Positions 1 through 8,868 are shown, numbered from the stretch's first letter. The stretch is DNA of 54,887 nucleotides from Nitriliruptoraceae bacterium (GCA_007130695.1 SLRZ01000173.1:1-54887); one strand, 5' to 3'. Notes: generated by a model from the letters alone, not told the origin. Made by a program: numbers and translations.

Positions 1-1
1 G

Positions 2-769
2 CGCCGGTCCGCCGGGCTGCTGCACCTGCCCGTCCCGCCCGCCGAGCTGGTGCTCGACGCGCTGTGCGAGGTGGTGCGGGCCAACCTCGCCGTCGTGCCC
101 GACCCTCCCGGCGCGCTGTACCTGCGTCCCGTCCTGATGGGCACCGACGCCAATATCGGCGCGGCCGCAGCCCCCTCCGAGGAAGCGTTGCTGTACATCC
201 TGGCCAGCCCCGTCGGCGACTACTTCCGGGGCGACGGTCACGCGCTGCGCCTGGCGGTCGAGACCGACCTGCCCCGCACGACGCCGCAGTTCGGTCAGGT
301 GAAGTCCGGCGCGAACTACGCGATGGCGCTCGGGGTGATCCGGCGGGCCCGCGCCGAGCACGACGCCGACCAGGTGCTGTTCGCCCCGGGCGGCGACGTC
401 CAGGAGACCGGCGCGGCCAACTTCCTGCTGCTCGACGACGACCGGGTCATCACCAAGGGCATCGACGGCTCCTTCCTCCACGGTGTGACCCGCGACGCCC
501 TGTTGACGATGGCCGGCGACCTCGGGTACTCGGTCGAGGAGCGCGACATCGACATCGCCGAGGTGCTCGATTTCTGCGCCCACGGTGAGGCGGCCCTGGC
601 GGGGACCGCCGCCGTGCTGGCCGGCGTGGGCTGCCTGGTCCACGAGGGGCGGGAGGTCCGGGTCGGGGACGGGGCCAGCGGCCCCAACACCGCCCGGCTC
701 CGTGCGGCCCTTTTGGCCGTCCAGCGTGGCGAGGCCGAGGACGGCCACGGCTGGACGCTGCCCGTCTGA
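2..769 (+). CDS. ilvE: Branched-chain amino acid aminotransferase, 5' truncated by window edge
   Basis: PLP-dependent fold-type IV transaminase that interconverts branched-chain amino acids and 2-oxo acids in the cytoplasm. The reading frame is open from base 2, so the first third of the protein lies outside the window; 255 residues are visible, against roughly 340-370 for the family. Family marks are the PLP lysine in VKSGANYA (Lys codon 302-304), the QETGAANF cofactor-binding segment and the IDGSFLHGVTRD segment. An internal GTG at 50 is only a methionine substitute within the frame, because upstream codons (RRSAGLLHLP) still read like the family. It is followed by a 75-nt gap before the transporter gene. 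Confidence 0.9.
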   Translation, partial: RRSAGLLHLPVPPAELVLDALCEVVRANLAVVPDPPGALYLRPVLMGTDANIGAAAAPSEEALLYILASPVGDYFRGDGHALRLAVETDLPRTTPQFGQVKSGANYAMALGVIRRARAEHDADQVLFAPGGDVQETGAANFLLLDDDRVITKGIDGSFLHGVTRDALLTMAGDLGYSVEERDIDIAEVLDFCAHGEAALAGTAAVLAGVGCLVHEGREVRVGDGASGPNTARLRAALLAVQRGEAEDGHGWTLPV

Positions 770-844
770 GTGCCACCGCCGGGAATGACCCGCCGGTCGG
801 CAGGATCGCGTGCAGCGACGTGGGCACGGCATAACCTCCCGCCG

Positions 845-3028
845 ATGACGACCAGGACACCACGGGCGAAGTCGAAGGGGTACGGGACCTTCGGTGGGGT
901 CTTCGTCCCGACGCTGCTGACCATTCTCGGCGTCATCATGTACCTGCGCCTGGGGTGGGTCGTCGGCAACGCCGGGATCGTGGGCGGCACCGTCATCATC
1001 CTCATCGCGATGGGCATCAGCGGTGCGACGGGCCTGTCGCTGTCCTCGGTCACCACCAACATCCGGATCGGTGCCGGCGGCGCCTACTCGATCATCTCGC
1101 GGTCCCTGGGCATCGAGGTGGCCGGCAGCATCGGAATCCCGCTCTTCCTCGCACAGGCATTCGCCGTCGCCATGTACGTGTTCGGCTTCCGTACCGGGTG
1201 GCAGATGCTCTTTCCCGCCCACCCCGATCTCGTCGTCGACTTCGCGATCTTCCTCGTGGTCGTCGGGATCGCCTCGATCTCGGCACGCTTCGCGTTCCGG
1301 GTGCAGTTCGTCATCCTGGCACTGTTCGTCGGCGCAATCGCGTCCGTCGCCGCGACCGTCTTCACGCTGCCACTGGATCAGCCCCCGCAACTCATCGGTG
1401 ACTTCCCCGGGGCACCCGAGACCGGCTTCGCGGGCATGGGGTTCTGGGCAGTGTTCGCGATCTTCTTCCCGGCCGCGACCGGGATCATGGCGGGCGCCAA
1501 CATGTCCGGTGAGCTCGCCGAACCCCGGCGGTCGATCCCGATCGGCACGATGGCGGCCATCGGGGTCGCCACGGCGGTCTATCTGTCCCTGGCGCTCTGG
1601 TTGTCCCGAGTCGCGACGCCCGATGAACTCGTCTCCAACTACGCGGTCATGATCGACCGGGCGGCGTGGGGCCCGGCGGTGCTGGCAGGGCTGCTCGGTT
1701 CGACGTGCTCCGCGGCCCTGTCCTCCCTTGTGGGGGCCTCGAGGATCCTGTCGGCCCTCGCCGCGCACAAGGCGCTGCCGGGTGCCGCGCCCCTGGCCCG
1801 GACCACCCGGAAGGGTGAGCCGCGCAATGCGGTGTTCGTGACCGCACTGGTGGCGGTCGCCGCGCTGCTGCTGCGTGACCTCAACGCCGTCGCTCCGCTC
1901 ATCACGATGTTCTTTCTCATCACCTACGCGATGGTGAACGTCGTGGTGCTCCTCGAGCAGGGACTGGGGCTGGTCAGCTTCCGCCCGCTGTTGCGGATTC
2001 CCCGTGGCGTCGCGATCGTCGGGGCCGTGGGGTGCATCTTCGCCATGTTCGTCATCAACCCCGTGTTCAGCCTGTTCGCGATCGCGGTGGTGGTGGCCTT
2101 CTACAGCTACCTGACCCGGCGACGGCTGGCGGCCCCGTACGGGGACATGCGCAGCAGCCTGTTCGTGGCCGTCGCGGAGTGGGCCGTGAAGAAGGCCTCG
2201 CGGGTGGGGGGCAGCCGGGAGCGGGCGTGGAAGCCGAACCTGCTCATCCCCGTCGAGAAGGTCGATGAGCTGCGGGGCACCTTCCGGCTCATCCACGACA
2301 TCGCCTCTCCGAAGGGCTCGCTGACCATCATGGGGCTCGCACCCCCCGCCGGGGTGGAACAGCTCGCCGGCCGACTCACCGAGGCGGCCGGGCAGTTCCG
2401 CGACGAGGAGGTCTTCGCGACCGAGACCGTCGTGGAGACCGACGGCTTCGCCGACGGGTTCCTGGCCGGCATGGGCGCCCTGCGGGGAGCGTTCTTCCGG
2501 CCCAACACCGTGTTCCTGCCGGTCCCGGAGCCGGGTGGCGAGGTCGAACAGCGCCGCACCGTCGTCGAGCGTGCCCGGGACTACGACCTGGCCGTGATCC
2601 TGTTCGCAGACCACCCGGTGGCCGGCGTGGGTCGTCGCCACACGATCAACGTGTGGGTACGCAACGCCTCCTGGGAGCGGGGGCACGAGGTCGCGGAGCT
2701 CGACCTGCTGTTGCTGATCGCCTACAAGCTGCAGCGCAACTGGAACGGCCGGGTACGGCTGCTCACCGTGGTCGAATCGATCGAGGAGAAGCCCGCGGCG
2801 ACGGCTGAACTGCACCGTCTCGTCGACCTCGCCCGGATGCAGCAGACCGAGGTGTACGCCCTGGCCGGCAGCTTCGAGGAGGCGGTCGACCGTGCCCCGC
2901 AGGCGGACGTCAGCATGTTCGGCCTGCCGGAGGAGCTCGACTTCGACCGGATGCGCCACCTGGTCACCCGGTCGAGCTCCGCGGCGCTCTTCGTCCGTGG
3001 CGCCGGGGACGAGAACGCCCTCGGGTGA
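845..3028 (+). CDS. SLC12-type cation-chloride cotransporter (APC superfamily)
   Basis: Integral membrane transporter of 727 residues. The N-terminal half holds about twelve hydrophobic helices, and its first segment (GVFVPTLLTILGVIMYLRLG) matches the SLC12 Na-K-Cl/K-Cl cotransporter signature. From about residue 450 a soluble C-terminal half follows, as in SLC12 proteins. The likely role is coupled cation/chloride movement for ionic or osmotic balance; the transported ions cannot be read from sequence. ATG 845 is chosen because the homologous N-terminus begins there; an upstream in-frame GTG at 770 would add 25 residues of non-family sequence. It converges with the P450 gene with a gap of only 13 nt and no visible terminator. 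Confidence 0.88.
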   Translation: MTTRTPRAKSKGYGTFGGVFVPTLLTILGVIMYLRLGWVVGNAGIVGGTVIILIAMGISGATGLSLSSVTTNIRIGAGGAYSIISRSLGIEVAGSIGIPLFLAQAFAVAMYVFGFRTGWQMLFPAHPDLVVDFAIFLVVVGIASISARFAFRVQFVILALFVGAIASVAATVFTLPLDQPPQLIGDFPGAPETGFAGMGFWAVFAIFFPAATGIMAGANMSGELAEPRRSIPIGTMAAIGVATAVYLSLALWLSRVATPDELVSNYAVMIDRAAWGPAVLAGLLGSTCSAALSSLVGASRILSALAAHKALPGAAPLARTTRKGEPRNAVFVTALVAVAALLLRDLNAVAPLITMFFLITYAMVNVVVLLEQGLGLVSFRPLLRIPRGVAIVGAVGCIFAMFVINPVFSLFAIAVVVAFYSYLTRRRLAAPYGDMRSSLFVAVAEWAVKKASRVGGSRERAWKPNLLIPVEKVDELRGTFRLIHDIASPKGSLTIMGLAPPAGVEQLAGRLTEAAGQFRDEEVFATETVVETDGFADGFLAGMGALRGAFFRPNTVFLPVPEPGGEVEQRRTVVERARDYDLAVILFADHPVAGVGRRHTINVWVRNASWERGHEVAELDLLLLIAYKLQRNWNGRVRLLTVVESIEEKPAATAELHRLVDLARMQQTEVYALAGSFEEAVDRAPQADVSMFGLPEELDFDRMRHLVTRSSSAALFVRGAGDENALG

Positions 3029-3041
3029 CACGCCATGACGC

Positions 3042-4271
3042 TCAGGCCGTGCCGGTCGGCGTGGCGTGCCCGAGCCGTAACGGCAGCGCGTGGAGGCCGT
3101 ACACCCCCGGGGCCGTGTCGTAGGCGACCTCGCCGGCGAGTTCGACCGTGGCGTAGCGCTCCACGAGCACGGCGATGGCCTCCTCGAGTTCGGCCCGTGC
3201 CAGGGCCATCCCCAGGCAGAAATGGGGCCCGGCACCGAAGCTCAGCGGCTTCGTGCCCCCACGGTCGGCCCGCACATCGAACACGTCCGGGTCGGTGTAG
3301 ACCGCCGGGTCGCGGTTCGCCGTCGTCGCGCAGGCGATCAGCAGGCTGTCGACCGGGAAGTGGACCCCGCGGTGGGTGAACGCCTCGGTGACGAGGCGGA
3401 CGGTGAACGGGGCGACGGGTTCGTAGCGCAGGATCTCGTCCACGGCGGCGGGCACCAGGGAGGGGTCCCCTCGCAGGGCGGCCCACTGCTCGGGGTGCTC
3501 GGCGAACAGTCGCATCCCGTGGGACAGCTGGGCCTGGGTGGTGTCCACGCCGCCGAGGAGCACCGACCCCACGAGCGAGATGCACTCGGCCGGGGTGAGT
3601 CGGCCCGCCTCGACGGCCGGACGCAGGTCGGCCACCAGTCCGGCCTGTGCGGACGAGCCCGGCTCGAGGAGTCGCTCGACGTAGTCGTGGAACTCGACCG
3701 CGGCCCGTTCGATCCTGGCTGGCTCGCCGGCGACCTTGGTCGGGTCGAACGTGCTCTGCAACCAGTAGGCCCACTCGCCGAGCGCTGGTGCGTCCTCGAC
3801 GGGAGCGCCGACGACCTCGGCGATCATCCGGGCCGGATAGGGCTTGGCGACCCGCCCGACGAACTCGACCGTGCCCTCCCCGACGTCGCGCAACAGTTCG
3901 GCCAGGTGTGCGCGCATCGCGGGCCGCAGCGTCTCGGCGGCCTGCGGCGTGAAGGTCGACTGCACCAGGCCGCGCAACCGCCGGTGGGGCTCGCCGTGCA
4001 GGTTGAGCAGGTTCCCCGACAGCTGTTCGTGGATCGGGCCCGAGGTCACCCCCTGCAGTTCGAGCAGTTCGATGGCCGGCATCCGGGCACTGCGGGAGCG
4101 CAGGACGTGGTCCACCGCCTCACGGTCGAGCACCACATGGCCGAGGAGGTTGCTGCGCGCCAGCCAGCTGCGCTCGAGCAGGTCGAACATCTGGCGGTGG
4201 AAGGCCTCCCCGCTCAGCGCCGCGTCCTGTTGGTCGAACACCGGCAGATCGAGTTCGTCGACCGTCGTCAT
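3042..4271 (-). CDS. Cytochrome P450
   Basis: Soluble bacterial-type cytochrome P450 of 409 residues. The heme-ligand loop FGAGPHFCLG is present (Cys352). The ExxR motif is in VDEILRYEP and the I-helix oxygen-binding motif is GGVDTT. Enzymes of this type hydroxylate or epoxidise small molecules using electrons from a ferredoxin and its reductase; no redox partner lies nearby, and the substrate is unknown. ATG 4271 is preceded by a GGGGAG Shine-Dalgarno-like run and by a TAGCGT hexamer on the minus strand (4306-4301). Neighbours upstream on the same strand are a PEBP protein and a methyltransferase; with gaps of about 50 and 135 nt they are probably separate units. Confidence 0.93.
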   Translation of the reverse strand: MTTVDELDLPVFDQQDAALSGEAFHRQMFDLLERSWLARSNLLGHVVLDREAVDHVLRSRSARMPAIELLELQGVTSGPIHEQLSGNLLNLHGEPHRRLRGLVQSTFTPQAAETLRPAMRAHLAELLRDVGEGTVEFVGRVAKPYPARMIAEVVGAPVEDAPALGEWAYWLQSTFDPTKVAGEPARIERAAVEFHDYVERLLEPGSSAQAGLVADLRPAVEAGRLTPAECISLVGSVLLGGVDTTQAQLSHGMRLFAEHPEQWAALRGDPSLVPAAVDEILRYEPVAPFTVRLVTEAFTHRGVHFPVDSLLIACATTANRDPAVYTDPDVFDVRADRGGTKPLSFGAGPHFCLGMALARAELEEAIAVLVERYATVELAGEVAYDTAPGVYGLHALPLRLGHATPTGTA

Positions 4272-4321
4272 GCGTCGGGCTCCCCACCTCGAGGAACCCG
4301 ACGCTAGTTGGTCTCGGTGTC

Positions 4322-4780
4322 TCAGCGCTCGTAGACGCCGACGACGCGGTTCTGCTCGACGATGTGGTCCCCGTAGGTCTCCAGGAACTCCTTGCGTGAC
4401 GGGGTGCCGGACACGGGGGTGTCGAGGGCGTAGACCCAGAAGTAGTAACGGTGAGGCCCGTGGCCGTCGGGCGGCTGCGGTCCGCCCCACCCGGTCGAGC
4501 CGAAGTCGTTGGGGCCGGTCTTGAACTGCTGGTCGGCGTCCCGGGGGACGTCGGTGGTGTCGGCCGGCAGGCCGTACAGGGTCCAGTGGGTGAACCCGAA
4601 CGGCAGCGGCGCGTCGGGGTCGTGGCAGACGATGGCCAACTCCACCGTCCCGTCGGGCACCCCCGTGATCTTGAGGCCCGGGACCTTGTTGTCGTGGTCG
4701 TTGGCGTGTGCGTCGTCCAGGCGGCCGCCGTCTTCGAAGTCGGGGCTGGAGATCTTCAGATCGAGGATGTTGAGACCCAC
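4322..4780 (-). CDS. YbhB/YbcL family Raf kinase inhibitor-like (PEBP) protein
   Basis: Protein of 152 residues of the bacterial phosphatidylethanolamine-binding-protein fold. It shows the ligand-pocket motif DPDAPLPFGFTHW (residues about 60-72) and the C-terminal GPHRYYFWVYALD strand typical of YbhB/YbcL. The cellular role of bacterial PEBP proteins is poorly defined; they bind anionic small ligands. GTG 4780 is preferred because GGAGG lies six bases upstream; a further upstream in-frame ATG would add an arginine-rich, non-family extension. A TACGTT hexamer at 4837-4832 on the minus strand is a possible -10. Confidence 0.88.
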   Translation of the reverse strand: MGLNILDLKISSPDFEDGGRLDDAHANDHDNKVPGLKITGVPDGTVELAIVCHDPDAPLPFGFTHWTLYGLPADTTDVPRDADQQFKTGPNDFGSTGWGGPQPPDGHGPHRYYFWVYALDTPVSGTPSRKEFLETYGDHIVEQNRVVGVYER

Positions 4781-4915
4781 GTGCTGCCTCCGTTGGCTCG
4801 GGTGATCGGCTCGTGTGCGCGTTGTGAGCGCAACGTAGCGAGCGACACGAGGGCGTCGTGGGGTCGGGCACACGTCCGAACGTCGAGGAACGTGCCGACC
4901 ACCCGGCCGGGCGTG

Positions 4916-5791
4916 TCAGTGCCAGGTCGCCACCGCGAGATGTTCGGCTGCCAGCGGGTTGCGCGGCGGATCCACCCCGAGCGTCGCGGCCCAGGCGGCG
5001 AAGTCGCTGAGCACGAGATCCTCGACACCGACGTCCCGGAGCAGCATGCGTACGTCGGCGGCCGTCATGAGCGTGCGCAGTGGTTCGCCGAGGAGGTCGA
5101 AGGCGGCCCGCGCGCCGGGGGAGAGGATCCGGCCGGGGCCGGAGTCGCCGAGCAGGGCGGGCACGGCGAAGGTCATCGCCAGCCGACTGCCCGCGGCCGA
5201 CCGTCCGGCGAGTGCCTCCAGCGTGGCCCGCACGGAGGGCTCGTCGAGATACATGGTCACGCCCTCCCAGAGCCAGATCGTCGGCTCGTGCGCCTGGTGT
5301 CCCGCGTCGGCGAGGACCCGATCGAGGTCGGCCGTGTGGAAATCGACGGGGACGAACCGGACCTCCTCCGCCCGTGCAGGGGTGCCGCCCAGGCGCAGTT
5401 GCTTGCCGGACTGGATCTCGGGCAGGTCCAGTTCGAGCACCCGGGTCGTCGCCAGCTCCGGCAGGCGCCAGGCCCGGGTGTCCAGCCCGGCCCCGAGCAC
5501 GACCACCTGGTCGGCGCCGTCGGCCACCGCGTCGCGCACGAGGTCGTCGATGACGGCCATCCGCAGGGTGGTGTGGGCGGCCAGGACGGCGGTGGTGGGG
5601 CGCAGGAATCGGCCCTGGCGGCCCGCACCGTCGACCCGGTAGCGCAGACGGCGTGCCAGCGCCGCGTCCCGCCAGGGCAGCAGCTGTTCCGCGAGGTCGT
5701 CACGGTGGCCGGCGTAGCCAACGGCCCGCCCGAGCGCGGCGGCGCGCGCGGTCCGGGAGGGTCGACTCGAGCCGGACGGTGGCGTCATCAT
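4916..5791 (-). CDS. Class I SAM-dependent methyltransferase, leucine carboxyl methyltransferase (TIGR00027-like) family
   Basis: Protein of 291 residues with the SAM-binding glycine motif VVVLGAGLDTRAWRL, followed by an acidic strand end (LELDLPEI) and the WLWEGVTMYL segment. These three segments are characteristic of the PPM1/LCM family that is expanded in actinobacteria. Members are O-methyltransferases; the acceptor is not predictable from sequence. The double start ATGATG lies at 5791; a TAGGGT hexamer on the minus strand at 5831-5826 is a possible -10, 34 nt upstream. It precedes the PEBP and P450 genes on the same strand, but the 135-nt gap does not force an operon. Confidence 0.88.
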   Translation of the reverse strand: MMTPPSGSSRPSRTARAAALGRAVGYAGHRDDLAEQLLPWRDAALARRLRYRVDGAGRQGRFLRPTTAVLAAHTTLRMAVIDDLVRDAVADGADQVVVLGAGLDTRAWRLPELATTRVLELDLPEIQSGKQLRLGGTPARAEEVRFVPVDFHTADLDRVLADAGHQAHEPTIWLWEGVTMYLDEPSVRATLEALAGRSAAGSRLAMTFAVPALLGDSGPGRILSPGARAAFDLLGEPLRTLMTAADVRMLLRDVGVEDLVLSDFAAWAATLGVDPPRNPLAAEHLAVATWH

Positions 5792-5893
5792 TCCGCGCCT
5801 GGTGTGGGTCGGGTGGGGGACGCGGACCCTACTGCGGTCCCGGCCCGTCCTCGGTGACCGACGTCGCGGCGGGGACCACCCGCCGGCTCTCGG

Positions 5894-6364
5894 TCACTCG
5901 CCCGGGAGGACGAAGGGACGGCGGATCACGTCGTCGAGGACCAGGAGGGTGAGGGTGCTGCGCAACTGCGTGACCCGTTGCAGGTCCTCGAGGAGGAAGC
6001 GACGCAGCTCGTCGAGGTCCGAGGCGCGCACGAGAAGCAGCACGTCCGCCTCCCCGGTCACCAGGGACGCCATCTCGACGTGGGGCAGCGCCTGTAGCTG
6101 CTCGCGCAACGGCTGATAGTCGAGGCGTCCGCCGGGGCCGCCGGAGAGCAGCACGAACGCGGCGACGCCGGTCCCCAGGCGGGTGGGGTCCACGGTGGGG
6201 GCGAACCCGGTCAGGACTCCCTGCTCCGCGAGCGTCGCCAGGCGCTGGTGGACCGCGGACCGGGACAGGTGCACCTGATCGGCCAGCCGTGTCACCGCGG
6301 CGCGCCCATCGGCACGCAGCAGGCGGAGCAGCTCGAGATCGACCTCATCGGGTTGAAACGACAT
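5894..6364 (-). CDS. Lrp/AsnC family transcriptional regulator
   Basis: Protein of 156 residues with an N-terminal helix-turn-helix (residues about 4-60, with LSRSAVHQRLATL as the recognition helix) and a C-terminal RAM/AsnC ligand domain (about 70-145). Such proteins form dimers to octamers and respond to amino acids or related metabolites. ATG 6364 is chosen because GGAGG lies 8 nt upstream; an in-frame ATG at 6418 lacks one. It is transcribed divergently from a PLP-dependent decarboxylase across a 176-nt intergenic region, so that gene is the natural target; the effector is then likely an amino acid, which is inference. Confidence 0.93.
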   Translation of the reverse strand: MSFQPDEVDLELLRLLRADGRAAVTRLADQVHLSRSAVHQRLATLAEQGVLTGFAPTVDPTRLGTGVAAFVLLSGGPGGRLDYQPLREQLQALPHVEMASLVTGEADVLLLVRASDLDELRRFLLEDLQRVTQLRSTLTLLVLDDVIRRPFVLPGE

Positions 6365-6415
6365 CCTGCGGTCCTCCGGAGTGGTGGGAACAGAAGTGTC
6401 GCACGAGAGCGAGTC

Positions 6416-6429
6416 CATACTTCAATATG
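6416..6429. promoter_or_regulatory. Candidate Lrp/AsnC operator (imperfect dyad)
   Basis: CATACTTCAATATG forms an imperfect dyad (CATA...TATG arms) in the AT-richer centre of the divergent region between the Lrp/AsnC gene and the decarboxylase gene. Lrp-family proteins bind AT-rich imperfect palindromes, so this is a plausible autoregulatory site. It is weak evidence on its own. Confidence 0.3.
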
Positions 6430-6540
6430 TCGTGGATTTCTCACTGTCACACGTCGGTCTGCGTCTATTGCCTAGTGTCGTGCCGACAGTTCCGGTGCCA
6501 CCCGGGATCTCGCCCACCGTATGAGGACGCAGGAGTGACC

Positions 6541-7974
6541 ATGGACGACGGTGCGTGCCGCCCCGCCACGGCGTCCGCCGGAGCGCCGTTGCCGTTCGAT
6601 CCGGACCCGCAACAGGCCGGTCGACTGATCGAGCAGGCGATGGGGCTGCTCGACGGCCACCTCACCGGCCTGGCCCACCGCCCGGCGGGTGGCCACGAGG
6701 ATCCCCGAGAGCTCGTGGACCAGCTGCGCGTCCAGCGGCCCGGGCCTGCCAGCAGCGCCGAGGAGGCGTTCGCCGTGCTCGCCGAGGTCGTCGCCGCCGG
6801 CCGCGAGTCCACCTCGGGTGGTGAACTCGCCTACATCCCGGGCAGCGGGCTGTTCAGCGCCGCCGTCGCGGAGCTCGTCGCCGCCGGGCTGAACCGCTAC
6901 ACGGGTCTGCCGGGCATCGCCCCGGCCGCGGTCGCACTCGAGGCCGGCGTGCTCGACTGGCTCTGTGAACTCTTCGAGCTGCCCGACACCGCCCAGGGGG
7001 TGCTGCTCAGCGGTGGGTCGATCGCGAACCTCTCGGCGCTGGTCGCCGCCCGGGAACGCCTCGACGCAAGCGGGGGTGCCGGCCGGGCCACGACCCACGG
7101 TCGGGTCTACGTCGGCGCCCAGGCGCACGCCTCGGTGCGCAAGGCGGCCCGCATCGCCGGCCTGGCGCCCGCCCAGGTCCGGGTGTGCCCGTCCAGCGAC
7201 GGGCTGCGCCTGGACGTCGAGGCCGTACGGCTGGCCATCAAGGAGGACCTCGCCCAAGGCTACGAGCCGATGGCGATCGTCGGCGCGGCGGGGACGACGA
7301 ACGCCGGTGCGATCGACCCCCTCGCCGACCTCGCCGACCTCGCGGTGGAGTTCGACACCTGGCTGCACGTCGACGCCGCCTACGGCGGCTTCTTCCAGCT
7401 CACCGACCGTGGACGGGCGCGCCTTGCCGGCATCGAGCGGGCCGACTCGATCACGCTGGACCCCCACAAGTCGCTGTTCCTGCCGTTCGGCACCGGAGCC
7501 CTTCTGGTCCGCGACCGCACGGACCTGCAACGCGCCTTCGCGGAGGACGCCGACTACCTGCGCGACCTCGGCGGGGACGACGAACTGCCGGACTTCGGAC
7601 AGCTCACCCCCGAGCTCACCCGCGCCTGGCGCGGCCTGCGCCTGTGGCTGCCGTTGCAGCTCCATGGTCTGGCGGCGTTCCGCGACGCCCTGGACCACAA
7701 GCTCGACCTGGCGGAGGCGGCCTGGCGACGCCTCGACGCGCACCCGCAGGTGACGACCTTCGGACGGCCGGACCTGAGCATCGTCGCCTTCCGCGTGGCC
7801 GGCGACGACGCCGCACAGGACGCCGTGCTCGACCGGGTGAACCGGCACGGGTCGGTCCGCCTGTCGAGCACGATGATCGACCGGGCCGTCGCGCTGCGCC
7901 TGGCCGTGCTGTCCCACCGCACCGACGAGACGCACGTGGCCTCCGCCCTCGATCTCGTCGTGGGCGCCGGTTAG
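6541..7974 (+). CDS. Pyridoxal-phosphate-dependent (group II) amino acid decarboxylase
   Basis: Protein of 477 residues of the aromatic-L-amino-acid/glutamate decarboxylase family. The PLP lysine is in DPHKSLFLPFG (Lys310), the PLP-pyridine aspartate is in HVDAAYGGFF, and the phosphate-binding region LSGGSIANLSAL is present. It likely decarboxylates an aromatic or other L-amino acid; the substrate is not assignable by eye. ATG 6541 has GGAG 5 nt upstream. The divergent Lrp/AsnC gene is probably its regulator. Its TAG stop overlaps by 4 nt the TAA stop of the convergent Nudix gene (7971-7974), leaving no room for a terminator between them. Confidence 0.93.
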   Translation: MDDGACRPATASAGAPLPFDPDPQQAGRLIEQAMGLLDGHLTGLAHRPAGGHEDPRELVDQLRVQRPGPASSAEEAFAVLAEVVAAGRESTSGGELAYIPGSGLFSAAVAELVAAGLNRYTGLPGIAPAAVALEAGVLDWLCELFELPDTAQGVLLSGGSIANLSALVAARERLDASGGAGRATTHGRVYVGAQAHASVRKAARIAGLAPAQVRVCPSSDGLRLDVEAVRLAIKEDLAQGYEPMAIVGAAGTTNAGAIDPLADLADLAVEFDTWLHVDAAYGGFFQLTDRGRARLAGIERADSITLDPHKSLFLPFGTGALLVRDRTDLQRAFAEDADYLRDLGGDDELPDFGQLTPELTRAWRGLRLWLPLQLHGLAAFRDALDHKLDLAEAAWRRLDAHPQVTTFGRPDLSIVAFRVAGDDAAQDAVLDRVNRHGSVRLSSTMIDRAVALRLAVLSHRTDETHVASALDLVVGAG

Positions 7975-8513
7975 GGAAGCCGGCCCACGTGGGCCAGCGC
8001 GAGCCGGAGCAGGCGGTCCTGGCCGCCGGTCATCTCCGCGACGACCTCGGAGGTGAGCGCCTCCTCGGGGGTGAGCCAGGCGAAGTCCAGGGCATCGCGC
8101 GAGGGCTGGCAGTCGCCCTCGACGGGCACGATGTAGCACAGCGAGATCGCGTGCTGGCGGGGATCGTGGAAGCCGGTGCGGTCGGACTCGGGGAAGTACT
8201 CGGCCACCGTGAACGGCGCGGGGGACGGCGGGAGCTGGGGCTCCGCGTCGGCGCCGAGGTCCTTGTTCAGGTGTCGCCACAGCGCGTCGCGGACGGACTC
8301 GCCGTACAGCACGCGGCCGGACACGACCGCCCGGGACAGGGTGCCGTCGGAGCGCCCCCGTAGGAGCGTGCCCACCCGTTCCACGCGGCCGAGGTGGTCG
8401 AGTCGGACCGGGACCGCGTCGACGTAGACGATGGGGACCCGCCCACGGGTCGCCTCGAGGGCGTCCTCGGAGAGCCAGCCCGCAGAGGTCTCGACGGTGT
8501 CCGGTGTCGTCAT
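7971..8513 (-). CDS. Nudix-fold hydrolase, DUF4916 type
   Basis: Protein of 180 residues resembling the actinobacterial DUF4916/Nudix group (VYVDAVPVRLDHLGRVERVGTLLRGR, then FAWLTPEEA near the C-terminus). The canonical Nudix box GX5EX7REUXEEXGU is not intact: the segment GRVLYGESVRDALWRHLNKDLG keeps the spacing but lacks the REXXEE glutamates. It may therefore lack classic Nudix pyrophosphatase activity or use altered metal ligands. ATG 8513 follows an AGGAG sequence by 7 nt. It lies downstream of the acidic lipoprotein gene on the same strand, separated by a strong hairpin. Confidence 0.8.
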   Translation of the reverse strand: MTTPDTVETSAGWLSEDALEATRGRVPIVYVDAVPVRLDHLGRVERVGTLLRGRSDGTLSRAVVSGRVLYGESVRDALWRHLNKDLGADAEPQLPPSPAPFTVAEYFPESDRTGFHDPRQHAISLCYIVPVEGDCQPSRDALDFAWLTPEEALTSEVVAEMTGGQDRLLRLALAHVGRLP

Positions 8514-8609
8514 GGTCGCTCCTGCCTCCTGGGCCGAGGGTCTCGCCTCCCGGTCGCAACCGGGCCGGGTCACGATACGTGCCGGACGGTGCACCCACAC
8601 ACATGACGA

Positions 8610-8631
8610 GGCCGGCCCCGCAGGGCCGGCC
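8610..8631. terminator. Candidate intrinsic terminator after the acidic lipoprotein gene
   Basis: Perfect 9-bp stem GGCCGGCCC / GGGCCGGCC with a CGCA loop, 22 nt beyond the stop of the minus-strand lipoprotein gene and upstream of the Nudix gene. There is no long U-run, as is common in GC-rich actinobacteria. Confidence 0.55.
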
Positions 8632-8652
8632 CCATCATGCGCGAGGAACGAC

Positions 8653-8868
8653 TTAGAGGTCGTCGTCCTCGTCCATGTCGTCGTCCATGTCGTCGTCGAG
8701 GCCGTCGTCGTCGAGGCCGTCGTCGTCGAGGCCGTCGTCGGTGTCCTCGACGCCGTTGTCGTCGAAGCCGTTGTCGTCCAGGCCGTTGCCGTTGTCGTCG
8801 TCACAGCCGACGAGGGCCAGGGCGAGCACGGAGAACGCGGCGGTTGCAGTACGGAGGTGCTTCTTCAC
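8653..8868 (-). CDS. Small acidic Asp-rich lipoprotein
   Basis: Predicted 71-residue protein. It has a basic start (MKKHLRTA), a hydrophobic stretch and the lipobox LVGC (lipidated Cys at residue 22), so it should be exported and lipid-anchored. The remaining 49 residues are almost entirely Asp, Gly, Asn and Leu, including tandem GLDDD units and ending in DEDDDL. This is a very acidic surface tail that could bind cations or simply be halophile-like. GTG 8868 is supported by AAGGAG 7 nt upstream. No family is recognised. A second short acidic lipoprotein gene follows upstream at 8999-9241, probably a paralogous type. Confidence 0.8.
   Translation of the reverse strand: MKKHLRTATAAFSVLALALVGCDDDNGNGLDDNGFDDNGVEDTDDGLDDDGLDDDGLDDDMDDDMDEDDDL

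Noticed and set aside
4820-4835. Sequence resembling half of a lac operator (TTGTGAGCGC) near the PEBP gene promoter
   Set aside because: Only one half-site fits, the dyad arms are 5 bp, and the LacI-family gene in the window has a different palindrome.
8653-8868. Short direct repeats in the Asp-rich lipoprotein gene as a possible CRISPR or satellite array
   Set aside because: The repeats are in-frame codon runs for GLDDD units with no unique spacers.
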